Of a stretch of DNA of 64,000 bases, positions 15,631 through 24,226 are shown in pieces; positions within the stretch are counted from its first letter, which is position 1, and every line of letters begins with the position of its first letter. A program made the position numbers and the translations under genes. Origin of the DNA: Streptomyces chryseus (GTDB lineage: Bacteria; Actinomycetota; Actinomycetes; Streptomycetales; Streptomycetaceae). Under the pieces are notes generated by a model. That model made no database searches. It was given only the letters and a program-made list of their open reading frames with translations, and was not told where the DNA came from. The DNA is taken from positions 1-64,000 of the forward strand of contig NZ_BMVO01000011.1 in NCBI RefSeq assembly GCF_014650755.1, read 5' to 3'.

Positions 15631-16978
15631 CAGGGCTTCGGCGTAGTCGCCGGGCATCCGATTCATGACGGTCTGCCAGGTTGATCGGCCAGGGAGAGCG
15701 GAACAGGCACGGCTTCCAAGATCATGGAGTTCTCGACGCCCCGTGACCTGCCTGGAAGACCGTGCCTGCCGAAGCATCATCGCTGGTCCCGTCTGCCCTT
15801 GACCAACTCCGCGAGCATCCAGAGGTCGCGCCGGAAGAAGTGCCCGGGCTGCTGGACCGCCTCGCCCAGGTGCCTGATCCTCGTGATCCCCGTGGAGTGC
15901 GCCACGCTCTGGTCGGCGTCCTTGCCCTGGCCGCCTGCGCGGTGCTGGCGGGGCAACGTCGCTGCTGGCGGTCGGCGAATGGATCGCCGACGCTCCGCCC
16001 CACGTGCTGGAACACGTCGGCGTGCGGCTCGACCCCCAGTTCCCCAAACGGCCCCTACCTGAGGAAACGACGGTTCGACGACTGCTGGCCCGGATCGACG
16101 GCGACGCACTTGGCGGTCGGCCGCTGGCTCGCCGACCGCCGCAACCGAGCCGAGGGCCGACTGCGTGGCTTGGCGGTCGACGGCAAGAGCCTTCGAGGAG
16201 CGGCCAGGGCAAACGGCCGCAAGATCCACCTGCTCGCAGCCCTGGACCACACCACCGGCCTGGTCCAGGCCCAGCTGGACGTGCAGGGAAAGACGAACGA
16301 AATCACCTGCTTCCAGCCGTTGCTGGAGACCATGGCCGACCTGGCCGGGGTGGTCGTCACCAGCGACGCCATGCACACCCAACGCGAGTACGCCGACTAC
16401 CTCCTCGGCCGCGAAGCCCACTACATCGTGATCGTGAAAGGCAACCAGAAGAAACTCCGGAAGCAGCTCAAATCCCTTCCGTGGACAGAGATCCCGCTGC
16501 AGGGCCGCGTGAGGGGCACCGGCCACGGACGCGCGGAGATCCGACGGATCAAGGTGGCCACGGTCAACAGTCTGCTCTTCCCCGGAGCCCGGCAGGCCGT
16601 CCAGATCAAGCGCCGCCGCACCGACCGTAAGACCGGCAAGACCACTATCAAGACCGTCCACGCCGTCACCAGCCTCACCGCTGAGCAAGCCGACCCCACT
16701 CAGCTGGCGACCCTGGTCCGTGATCACTGGCAGATCGAGGCCCTGCACCACGTCAGAGACACAACGTTCGCCGAAGACGTCTCGCAGCTGCGAACCGGCA
16801 ACGCACCCCGGGCGATGGCCACCTGGCGCAACCTCGCCATCGGCGCCCTGCGGCTGGCCGGCGCGACCAACATCGCCGCCGCTCTGCGACACAACGCCCG
16901 CAACGCGGACCGCCCGCTCGCCCTGCTCGGTCTCAAGTGATCATAAACCGGACGCCCGTTGACTACGCCGAAGCCCTG
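15631..16978 (+). mobile_element. ISAs1-family-type insertion sequence (right end of composite)
   Basis: A 1348-bp IS. Its terminal inverted repeats share CAGGGCTTCGGCGTAGTC followed by a near match (CGGGCATCCGATTCATGA versus CGGGCGTCCGGTTTATGA). The transposase lies on the plus strand with its 3' end at the outer side of the composite. The 10-mer GGCAATCGGC follows the outer end. Confidence 0.85.
15762..16940 (+). pseudogene. ISAs1-type DDE transposase with two compensating deletions
   Basis: A 392-codon frame from GTG 15762. The N-terminus (VPDPRDPRGVRHALV) and everything after residue about 117 (GRWLADRRNRAEG) read as a normal ISAs1/DDE_Tnp_1-associated transposase: first Asp in LAVDGKSLRG, second in VVTSDAMHTQ, Glu in RDHWQIEALHH. 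In between, about 52 codons are out of frame. A G is missing near 15951-15954 and 5 nt are missing near 16110, and the correct peptide (LLAVGEWIADAP, PEETTVRRLLARIDGD) is readable in another frame. The net loss is 6 nt, so the frame stays open. The catalytic triad survives but the N-terminal domain is scrambled, so the protein is probably inactive. Confidence 0.8.
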
Positions 16979-16988
16979 GGCAATCGGC
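16979..16988 (+). repeat. Right target-site duplication of composite transposon
   Basis: GGCAATCGGC directly after the outer end of the right IS, identical to 11964-11973. Confidence 0.85.
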
Positions 16989-17035
16989 CCGGTTTTTGCG
17001 ACACCTGTCCGTGCCGGGCGGGCTGAGCCGGAATT

Positions 17036-18442
17036 TCACTGGTGGCTTTTCAGGTGGTTGTTGAGGTCCTGGAGGCGTTGCCAGGCGGTGGGGTCGGTGC
17101 CGTTGCCGAGGGTGTAGTGCAGGGCGGAGCGCGTCGCGGGGCCGAGGCGCGTCGGGCGCGGGTGGTGGAAGGTTTCGGCGTGGGTGCGGCCGACGGTGTG
17201 TACGGCGTCGGCGCCGAGGGTGAAGGAGAGCGGGACCGGGGGCGGCTCGTGGTGGGGCGGGGTGGTCAGGTCGGCGCGGGCGGGGCGCAGGTGCGTGAGC
17301 ATTGAGGTGAGGTTGTGCCGGGTGGCGAGGGTCTCGGCCAGCACGGGAAGGGTGTCGAGGGGCGGGGGCCGGTTGGGGGTGTGTCCGACGGCGAGGGTGA
17401 TGTGTTCCTCAACTCCGGCCGGGGTGTGGATGATGCGGCAGGTGGCGATCGCCGGGTTGTCGGGGGTTCCGACGGCGACCAGCCAGGTGGGGGCGGCCTT
17501 CTTGGCACGGGTGCGGGCCAGTTCGGTGAGCTGTCTCGGTGACCAGGGCTGGTTGACGGGCTCGGCGGTCGACCATCCGGCGGGTGGGGTGCCGGTGAGG
17601 GTCTGCCAGGCGGCTTCCAGAGCGCCGCCGAGGAGGAGGTGTTCGACGGCGGGGTGGGTGGTGCGGATGGAGAGGTGAAGCTGCTGTTCGTCTTGGCCGC
17701 CGGCGCCGGAGTGGAACGTGTCCGCGATCGGAGTGCGGCCGTCCGACGTGAGGGCTGGGGTGAAGCGGCCTTCGTGCCAGTGGAGTACGGCACCGGTGAG
17801 ACCGTCGTAGTAGCCGCAGTCGGGGCCCCGGACGATCCAGCGGGCCGGGACCTTGGTCAGCAGGGTGCGGACGGGCAGGGTCAGCCGTGTGCCGGGCGGG
17901 GTGACGATCTGCACTTCGCGTCCAGACGGGATGCAGGTTTGTATCAAATCGGTGAGCCAGGTGGTTGCGGCGACAACAGGACGGTCCTGGAGGATCACGG
18001 CAGCCTGGGGCGTGAGCACGTCGACGGCAAGCGGGCTGTCGACGGGGCTGCCACCGTCCGCGGAGGGCACGGCAATGATGTTGGTGTGCGCGGCGTCGGC
18101 GGGCCAGGTGGACCCGCCCAGCAACGCGGTCAGCCGCCCGGCTACCGATCCGGCCAGCCGCTCGGCTTCCGCGACCGCCGTGGTCGCCCTCACCTCGGTC
18201 CACCACACCGGCGCCTCGGCTCCCGCCCCCGCACCGAGCAACCGGCATATCTCACCCGGCACTTGCACGAACAACGGAACCTCGACCGTCACGACGGAAC
18301 GCCCGTCCTGCGTACGCAGATGGACGACAGCCCCCTCGGCGCTGCTGCTCACCCGAAGATCGGGACCACCGGCGTACAGTCCGGCAAGCACGCTGCGGGC
18401 ATCCGGCATCTCCGGGGTGAGAGCAATGACGTCCTGAGTCAC
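17036..18442 (-). CDS. Conserved Streptomyces hypothetical protein (DUF6177-like)
   Basis: A 468-residue protein starting at GTG 18442. No catalytic motif, signal peptide or membrane helix is visible. It begins with VIALTPEMPDARSVLAGLYAGG and has two similar-looking halves rich in beta strands and Pro/Thr loops. From memory it resembles the Streptomyces family DUF6177, which is often found near type VII secretion toxin cassettes; that match needs a search. Here it lies 213 nt downstream of the putative immunity gene on the same strand. An accessory role in toxin export or immunity is an inference from position only. Confidence 0.6.
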   Translation of the reverse strand: MTQDVIALTPEMPDARSVLAGLYAGGPDLRVSSSAEGAVVHLRTQDGRSVVTVEVPLFVQVPGEICRLLGAGAGAEAPVWWTEVRATTAVAEAERLAGSVAGRLTALLGGSTWPADAAHTNIIAVPSADGGSPVDSPLAVDVLTPQAAVILQDRPVVAATTWLTDLIQTCIPSGREVQIVTPPGTRLTLPVRTLLTKVPARWIVRGPDCGYYDGLTGAVLHWHEGRFTPALTSDGRTPIADTFHSGAGGQDEQQLHLSIRTTHPAVEHLLLGGALEAAWQTLTGTPPAGWSTAEPVNQPWSPRQLTELARTRAKKAAPTWLVAVGTPDNPAIATCRIIHTPAGVEEHITLAVGHTPNRPPPLDTLPVLAETLATRHNLTSMLTHLRPARADLTTPPHHEPPPVPLSFTLGADAVHTVGRTHAETFHHPRPTRLGPATRSALHYTLGNGTDPTAWQRLQDLNNHLKSHQ

Positions 18443-18655
18443 GAAAATCCTTCAGCGGTGGTCGACTGCCGTCAGCGTCAGAGGGAGTCGGCTTTGGTCG
18501 AATCAGAGCCTGCTTGTGAGATCGGGCCCCAAGCCGTCGTCGTACGCATCCGGCGTTGCCAGCCCTTCAGGCGTGGCGGTGCCGAAGTAGGTGGCTCGCC
18601 CGGTTCGGGGGTACGCCGAGCATCGCGCTCACTGCTTTGGCCATCCGGCGGGTGG

Positions 18656-19669
18656 TCACTCGCGTCCCGAGAGTTCCTGCAGATCCTCCAGTGAGGAGGC
18701 TTCTCGCAGTGAGGCGGACACGATGGTCCCGGCGTGTGAGTCGCCGGGCCACGCTGACAGGTCACGCAACGCCTGGGACGGAGAAAGTCCGCGCTTCTTT
18801 GCCTCGCTCAGGCGTGCCAGCCATGAGGGTCCGGTGTCGAGCGCCTCATCGCCAGCAGGGGTACGCGGCTCGTATCCTGCGGCGTCGTCGCTGTCAGCTG
18901 CCCACAGGTAACCGACAACGCGACCGCTGACAGCCACTTCAAGAAACTCGACGGGCGAGTCGGTCTCCATTCCGAATGACGCCGCGCTCCGTGGAAGCTT
19001 CGCCTGCATCTGCTCAGTTCGGCGAGGGACCTCAAACATGTACCAGGAATCCAGCAGGTCCGGGTCTTCGTCTGGAAGGTCTTCGAAACCGTCCTCGGTT
19101 GGGATTCCGTACGACGTGGGGTCCGAGGGAATGGTCTCAGCCTCGGTCAGCTGCTCGATCGCAGCGAGAGCGGACTTAAGGCGTGGGGCATTTTCCTCCT
19201 GCACCTCGGGTTGCTTGTGGCCGCGTAGGTCGTGGGACATCCAGGCATCGGAAAACGTGTGAAGTGTCAGAGTTCTCGCACCGCTCGCCCACGCGTCAAC
19301 AGAGATCGTGAAGAGCTTTTCGACGTGACGCGGCTGGCCCGCTCGGAGGCAGGCGCCAGGCGTTGAGAGGTCGATCGTCACCACGCCAACACGATCCCAG
19401 TCGAGAGTCGGCAGGTTGCTGAAGAACTGATCCCCGGAGAGAGCGCTCTGTAGGTCTACGTGCACTCTCTTCAGGCTGAGCAGGACGGTGTCATCATCCT
19501 TGGCTCGGACGGTGAGGTCGGCGCGCGCGTTGCCTTCGGCGAGGCCGCGCGCGCGCAGGACCATCCAGACATTGAGAACTCCTTGTGTGCACCGTTTCGC
19601 AAGGTCATCGTCGGAGATCTGCGTCTTGGTCTCCCAGGACCAGCTTCCGACAGGGGTCGTCGTAATCAC
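18656..19669 (-). CDS. Putative immunity protein paired with polymorphic toxin
   Basis: A 337-residue, acidic, soluble protein starting at GTG 19669, which overlaps the toxin stop (GTGA). It begins ITTTPVGSWSWETKT and contains acidic stretches such as DGFEDLPDEDPDLLDSWYM. No known domain is recognised. The position directly after a toxin with an exchangeable C-terminal domain, in a translationally coupled pair, is the standard arrangement for a cognate immunity protein. The size is large for that role, so it may combine immunity with another function. Confidence 0.6.
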   Translation of the reverse strand: MITTTPVGSWSWETKTQISDDDLAKRCTQGVLNVWMVLRARGLAEGNARADLTVRAKDDDTVLLSLKRVHVDLQSALSGDQFFSNLPTLDWDRVGVVTIDLSTPGACLRAGQPRHVEKLFTISVDAWASGARTLTLHTFSDAWMSHDLRGHKQPEVQEENAPRLKSALAAIEQLTEAETIPSDPTSYGIPTEDGFEDLPDEDPDLLDSWYMFEVPRRTEQMQAKLPRSAASFGMETDSPVEFLEVAVSGRVVGYLWAADSDDAAGYEPRTPAGDEALDTGPSWLARLSEAKKRGLSPSQALRDLSAWPGDSHAGTIVSASLREASSLEDLQELSGRE

Positions 19670-21960
19670 AGAACACCTCCTGGGTCGACCTTGGAGCCCG
19701 GCGGGATAATGATCGTACCGTCGTCGAGCCGGAGTACGAACAGGATGCCACGCCCCTTCTCACTCTTGAACGGGTGCTCTCCTCTATGTACTTGCAGGAG
19801 TTCTTCCGGAATCCCTCGGGCTTCCCACTCGGCGACTGATCCCTGGCCGTCGATGAGCATGACTTTATGGTCGGCAACGGACTTTGACAATTGCCCGAGG
19901 TTGTCCGGCTTGGCGATCGAGTCGAATGGGTTCTTGGGATTGTTGAGCCGCTTCATCTGGTAGCCGAAGCTGCTTCCTGCATCATCTGTCACCCGCACAT
20001 CGATGTCCGCCTTGATCGCAGGATTCTTGACTTCGAACTCGATGTGGCGCAGGCCGCTTCTATAGAACTGGTCGCCGAGCCGGAGCTGGTCCACGGCCCG
20101 AGGAAATTGATCTGGGCGACCGGAACCCAACATGGAGACGGTGTCCCTAAATCCGGGGGACTGGGACAGATGGCCGGAACTAATAATGTCAGCGATTTCA
20201 CGCCCCGAAGTGGACTCCCCCAGCCTTTCAACGATCTTCTCGATCACTTTGGGCTTCATAGTGTTTTTGGGAATGCTACGGATTCCCTCACGTAGCTGGT
20301 GCTCGGCATCGCCCCCTCGCTCCATGGGGCCTGAGGGCGTAGGGCCAGGCTTCTCACCGCCGCCGTGGCCGTCATCGGCATGCCCGGTGCCATCGCCGCC
20401 ATCCGCAGAGGGTGTGGCGTCTGCATGCGCCGAAGAGCCGGAACTCGGGGTATCGGCCCCGTGCCCGCCACCGGAAGGTGACCCTGCCCCGGTTTCGCGG
20501 CGCCCGTGCTGGTCACCTACGCCCGCGTGACCGCTGTGGGTCGAGGGGCTGTCGTGAGAACCAGCCCCGCTGGACACATCATGGCTAGCGTTGGGTGGCA
20601 GGTTGTCGCCCGTATGCCCGGTGGCTTCGGGTGCACGCGCGCCCGCGCCGACCAGTTCGTGCCGACGGGGAGCCTCACTCGAAGGCGTGCGGGCAGCGGC
20701 GGCCGGTTCGCGGGGAGCCGGCGTGGTGTCGGGCACACCCTTCCTGCCGGGCGTGAACTGGCCGTCTTCGACGCGGAGCTGCGAGCCGTCAGGGAACTCG
20801 ATGAAACTGTGCGTCCTGCCCGCGGTTGCGGTGGCGGCGCGGACCCCTGCGGTGAGGTCGGCGACCCTGGGCAGGGTGCGAGCGGCGACGCCGACCGTCT
20901 TGGCTGCCGCGCCGATCGGGTCCAGGACCTCGCCCACCTTGGCCAAAGTGCCGGCCACGCGGGAAGCCGCGCCCGCCTTGCCGGCCGCCGAGCCGACCTT
21001 CGAGGCCGCCCCCAATGGTCCGGCGCCCAGGGTGAGACCGTTGAAGATGATCGTGCCCACTGCCTTGCCGGAGTTGGTGCCCCAGTCGTCCCAGGCGACG
21101 AACGACTTGCCGAACTCCTTGGCGTGCGGCTTGCTGTCGTCCATGAGCTTTTTCATGAACGGCGAGAGGTCCTTGCGATCGCCGTGCGGGTCGAGGAGGT
21201 AGCCCTCAGCGCCGACGATCACCCGGAACAGTCCCTCGCGGGCGGCGCCTCCCTCCTCGCCGGTACTGAAGAGATCGATCAGTCCCTCGACCGAGCCGGC
21301 AGCGTTGTCCCACACGCTGATCCCCACCTGCTCCAGGTGGTAGTCGATCCCGAACGGCAGCATCTCGTGGTGCTCCGGACTGCCCCACGGAAGGGAATCT
21401 GCCTGGGCCAGCTGCTCGGCGCTGAAGCCGTAAGGGTTGTTCTGCTTGGGGCTGCCGTCGTTGATGTGCCACTGGGTGCCGTCCACCAACGCGGTGATCT
21501 TGTCGGCGCAGGTTACCTCTGCCTGCTGGAACGCTGCGGTTGCCGCGTTCACCCCGTCCCAGATCGCCTGGTGCTCGGCAACCTTGTCCTCGTCCTTCCG
21601 CCAGCTCTCGAACGGGCCCTCGTCGTCCTTGACCGACTCCACGAACGCCGCCGCCCGCCAGCGCAGCGTCTCCAGCTGCTTGATGAGCCCGGCGACTTCG
21701 ACCGCGTACGTCTCCAGCGCCCCGGCCACCGTCTCCAGCCGGCCGGCGAAGGTGCCGGACGTCTCCTGCACCGCCTGCGTGGTGGCAAGCAGCTGTCCCG
21801 CCTCAGGAGCCTTGTACGAGGCGTTCAGGTGCTGGAAGCGAGTGTGGACATCGCTGCCGCCCTCGCTGATCGCATTCGCAGCCCGCCGCAGAGCGGTGAC
21901 CTGCCGCTGCAGCTCGACCAGGTCACCGGTGAAGGTGGGTATCTTCTCCGGACTGATCAC
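19666..21960 (-). CDS. Type VII-style polymorphic toxin with C-terminal nuclease-like domain
   Basis: A 764-residue protein. Residues 1-160 are helical, WXG100/LXG-like (FTGDLVELQRQVTALRRAAN; LETVAGALETYAVEVAGLI), the usual export domain for ESX/T7SS. Residues 160-330 hold a conserved pre-toxin region and an Ala/Gly-rich hydrophobic stretch. Residues about 400-550 are a low-complexity Gly/Ser/His/Asp linker. The C-terminal 200 residues form a compact domain with IEFEV (641-644), KADIDV (650-655) and YQMKR (667-671), a D...QxK arrangement reminiscent of PD-(D/E)xK restriction-endonuclease-fold toxins. The GTG overlaps the upstream adaptor stop and the stop overlaps the putative immunity start, so the three genes are one translational unit. 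Likely an interbacterial nuclease toxin. Confidence 0.75.
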   Translation of the reverse strand: MISPEKIPTFTGDLVELQRQVTALRRAANAISEGGSDVHTRFQHLNASYKAPEAGQLLATTQAVQETSGTFAGRLETVAGALETYAVEVAGLIKQLETLRWRAAAFVESVKDDEGPFESWRKDEDKVAEHQAIWDGVNAATAAFQQAEVTCADKITALVDGTQWHINDGSPKQNNPYGFSAEQLAQADSLPWGSPEHHEMLPFGIDYHLEQVGISVWDNAAGSVEGLIDLFSTGEEGGAAREGLFRVIVGAEGYLLDPHGDRKDLSPFMKKLMDDSKPHAKEFGKSFVAWDDWGTNSGKAVGTIIFNGLTLGAGPLGAASKVGSAAGKAGAASRVAGTLAKVGEVLDPIGAAAKTVGVAARTLPRVADLTAGVRAATATAGRTHSFIEFPDGSQLRVEDGQFTPGRKGVPDTTPAPREPAAAARTPSSEAPRRHELVGAGARAPEATGHTGDNLPPNASHDVSSGAGSHDSPSTHSGHAGVGDQHGRRETGAGSPSGGGHGADTPSSGSSAHADATPSADGGDGTGHADDGHGGGEKPGPTPSGPMERGGDAEHQLREGIRSIPKNTMKPKVIEKIVERLGESTSGREIADIISSGHLSQSPGFRDTVSMLGSGRPDQFPRAVDQLRLGDQFYRSGLRHIEFEVKNPAIKADIDVRVTDDAGSSFGYQMKRLNNPKNPFDSIAKPDNLGQLSKSVADHKVMLIDGQGSVAEWEARGIPEELLQVHRGEHPFKSEKGRGILFVLRLDDGTIIIPPGSKVDPGGVL

Positions 21961-22361
21961 CTCTCGCCCGCCCGCCTGCGGGCCGCCTCCAGAAACGCCG
22001 TCACGTCAGGCGCCAGCGTCGCCTGCCGCTGGGCGTTCCACGCCTGCTCCAGACTCCCGGCGAGGTACGCATTGGTCGCCTCGATGGCGCCGTTCGCCGA
22101 GTTACTGGCACGCAGCGGCAAGAACGCCACGTCCGTCTCCGTCCCCTCGACGAACTGCCCCAACGCCACCCCCACCAGCCCGGTCGCCCGGCCACCGCCT
22201 CCGGCGCCCTCTGCACCGAACGCAAGCGTGCCCGCCGACTCCATCGCCCCCTGAACACTTGCCCCGTACAGCCGAATCCCGGCGCTCATACCATCCGCAG
22301 CCTCTCTCACCTGAGAGATCACCGACTGCACCCCCGCAGGCGCGATGTCCCACCCCGTCAC
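21957..22361 (-). CDS. ESX/WXG100-like secretion adaptor (DUF6507-like)
   Basis: A 134-residue helical protein. The GTG at 22361 is chosen for its GGGGG Shine-Dalgarno 5 nt upstream; the open frame extends 49 codons further but without coding character. It starts VTGWDIAPAGVQSVISQVREAADGM, typical of small T7SS-associated helical partners, and ends in AFLEAARRRAGER. Its stop overlaps the toxin start by 4 nt. It is expected to pair with the N-terminal helical domain of the toxin for export. The DUF6507 assignment is from memory. Confidence 0.7.
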   Translation of the reverse strand: MTGWDIAPAGVQSVISQVREAADGMSAGIRLYGASVQGAMESAGTLAFGAEGAGGGGRATGLVGVALGQFVEGTETDVAFLPLRASNSANGAIEATNAYLAGSLEQAWNAQRQATLAPDVTAFLEAARRRAGER

Positions 22362-22523
22362 AGCAACCCCCGTGCATGTCTTGGCAGATACATTCCTGCG
22401 GCCGGGCTCAGTATCGCTCAGAGCTCTGACAACAGGATCTTCATGAGTATCAGCCCGCTGGTTGCAGCAGCAATGCTCTTCCGGCCAAAGTACGTGTCGA
22501 CCTGGCATAACGACGCCTTCGCG

Positions 22524-23102
22524 CTACGCATGCTCCTGCCGTCGCCCCGTGTGTTCCTCAGCCCCGAGTTCGAGGAGCATGAGGACTTCATCGCGATCGT
22601 CACCAGGCCCGAGCCGCAGAGCTCCCGGCCAGCGCCCGATTTCTTTCCAGCCGAGCCGTTCATAGAGGGTCTCCAGTCCAACGCCGGCGCGTGCTGCCAG
22701 GTGCAGCTGCTCAAGCTCCATCTGGTCACGAGCGACGGCGTGGGCCTTCTTCATCAGGGCGACGCCGATGCCCTGGCCGCGCCTGTCGGTGCGGGTCTGA
22801 ACGTGGTGGAGCGTTCCCCAGTGGGCGATGAGCGCGAAGGCGTCTCGGCGTATGTTGAGCCAGCCCACCAGGTCGTCGCCGTCAAGGGCCATGAGGATGC
22901 GGCAGGTTTGAGGGGCGAGATTTCCGAGGATGGCGTCGAGGGCGGGGGCGGCGTCCCGTTGGTCGATGGGCGGGAAGGGAAAGCCGGCCGCGCCACCTGC
23001 GTTGGAGACGTCGATCCAGCAGTCGATGAGGGCCTGTCGCCGATCCGGGTTGACGTCACGTGTGGTGGTCGCCTGAGCGAAGCGGAGCGAGTCGGAGGGC
23101 AT
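22524..23102 (-). CDS. GNAT-family N-acetyltransferase
   Basis: A 192-residue acetyltransferase starting at ATG 23102. The acetyl-CoA loop is visible as RTDRRGQGIGVALMKKAHAVA (motif A, R/Q-x-x-G-x-G/A), followed by the YERLGWKEIGRWPGA beta-strand/helix at the end. The open frame continues several hundred codons upstream, but that part is gene debris, not this family. It acetylates an amine of unknown identity. It lies upstream of the toxin cassette on the same strand, separated by 160 nt. Confidence 0.8.
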   Translation of the reverse strand: MPSDSLRFAQATTTRDVNPDRRQALIDCWIDVSNAGGAAGFPFPPIDQRDAAPALDAILGNLAPQTCRILMALDGDDLVGWLNIRRDAFALIAHWGTLHHVQTRTDRRGQGIGVALMKKAHAVARDQMELEQLHLAARAGVGLETLYERLGWKEIGRWPGALRLGPGDDRDEVLMLLELGAEEHTGRRQEHA

Positions 23103-23190
23103 ACGGCGAGGGTGCCAGCAGGCACTGACAGCGGGCAGTCGCCCGTACGGCGACGGTGCCAGCAGACGGGCGGCCCAGGTGATCACCGCG

Positions 23191-23450
23191 ATGACCACCG
23201 AGGCCGTCATTGCCTGGCTCGACGCCGGGCGCCCGGACCTGGCCGCTGAACTGCGAATCTCAGCAGGACGCCATAAATGGCCGCGATATGCGATCAGCTC
23301 CAAAAATGTGGCGTTCACCTTGAGAACCGACACCTTTCCCTGGCTGCGCAGTTCGCCGGTGTCCGTTGTCAGCGTAGCCAGCCGCTTTGCCATCCAACCC
23401 AGTCGAATAGCGGTGATCCCTCGGTGTCCCTGCAATGGACGCCGAGGCCA
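23191..23450 (+). pseudogene. Gene fragment with SRFAIQPSR motif
   Basis: A plus-strand frame begins MTTEAVIAWLDAGRPDLAAEL, which looks like a real N-terminus, then loses coding character after about 30 residues. Further on it carries VASRFAIQPSR, which is similar to IERSRFAIEPSR encoded in the opposite orientation at about 23930-24030. The region is probably a mosaic of decayed genes. Confidence 0.35.
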
Positions 23451-23492
23451 TGCCGTTACGCGTGAGCTCTCTCGGATGGGACACTGGTTCAC

Positions 23493-23849
23493 ATGAAAGA
23501 GGTGCGCTGCGAGCGATGCGACAACATCATTGGCATGGGGTGCGCCTGCCCTCCTGATGGCAGCGTGCCCAAGGCACACCCGGAGGAGAGGCGTGTTCGA
23601 CAGGAGTGGCGGCGGTTCCCCGGCAACGCCATCTTGATCAAACAGAATGGTAAGGCGCACGTTCCAGGCGCCTGCGATCACATGACAGAAGACGAGGTGC
23701 GGCCCCCGAAGTGGGGTTGGATTCTCGATCCGTCCCCCGGAGATTGGGGCCGTATCAGCGAAGGCAGCCCAGCCATCGCCACTGGGGGGAACGCGCAGCT
23801 GCGGGCGACGAGCCGGTGCATGACGTGCATGGGGACTCTCGGCGGCTGA
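23493..23849 (+). CDS. Small Cys-rich hypothetical protein
   Basis: A 118-residue protein starting at ATG 23493. It has a CERCDNIIGMGCAC cluster at the N-terminus and a CMTC pair near the C-terminus, suggesting a zinc-binding fold made from the two ends, with KWGWILDPSPGDWGRISEG between them. No clear Shine-Dalgarno is seen. A proper intrinsic terminator follows 39 nt after the stop, which supports it being an expressed gene. No family recognised. Confidence 0.55.
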   Translation: MKEVRCERCDNIIGMGCACPPDGSVPKAHPEERRVRQEWRRFPGNAILIKQNGKAHVPGACDHMTEDEVRPPKWGWILDPSPGDWGRISEGSPAIATGGNAQLRATSRCMTCMGTLGG

Positions 23850-23887
23850 TGATCTGCAAGGCGTGCTGTGCTGTGGGGTAGCTGACC

Positions 23888-23920
23888 AGAGGGCCGACGG
23901 TTTGCCGACGGCCCTCTTTC
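23888..23920 (+). terminator. Intrinsic terminator
   Basis: Stem AGAGGGCCG (23888-23896) pairs with CGGCCCTCT (23909-23917) and is followed by TTCGTTTCG. It serves the small Cys-rich gene ending at 23849. Confidence 0.65.
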
Positions 23921-23929
23921 GTTTCGTGG

Positions 23930-24090
23930 TTCTGGGCACGCCGGATGCGGCACGACTCGGTTCGATGGCAAAACGACTGCGTTCGATGTCAACGGACAGC
24001 AGTTCGCCGGGGGCAGACAGGAAAGCTCGTAGAAGGGCTGGCCACGGTGGGCAGGGCATGTCAACGTAGACGACCTTCCCGGAGATCTCC
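23930..24090 (-). pseudogene. Gene fragment with SRFAIEPSR motif
   Basis: A minus-strand frame reads FLSAPGELLSVDIERSRFAIEP, good-looking protein sequence without a start or a full-length domain. It is related to the fragment at about 23340-23420 in inverted orientation (about 50 bp at roughly 70 percent identity by eye). Probably the remains of one gene family broken by rearrangement. Confidence 0.35.
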
Positions 24091-24226
24091 AGGGCAAGGC
24101 AACGCGGTTTCGGAGCACGACGACGATTGCTCCGGTGAGCCCTAAATTCCCACCGGCGGCGACTCTGCCGCCTCGCCCCTGGTACTCCGCTCGCTCCGTC
24201 GGCGACTAGCAAAGATACCCCCGCTC

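Larger units (their letters stand above)
11974..16978 (+). mobile_element. Composite transposon (ISAs1-type ends) carrying a caspase-like module
   Basis: A 5005-bp unit. Two IS copies in inverted orientation form its ends (11974-12343 and 15631-16978), both with the terminal repeat CAGGGCTTCGGCGTAGT. The outer ends are flanked by the same perfect 10-bp direct repeat, while the inner flanks show none, so the unit inserted as a whole. Cargo: a caspase-like gene and a membrane-anchored partner. The cargo is visibly AT-richer, with ATA, AAT and CTA codons that are rare in the surrounding genes, which indicates foreign origin. The right transposase carries damaging deletions and the left copy lacks most of it, so the unit may now be fixed. 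Confidence 0.85.
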
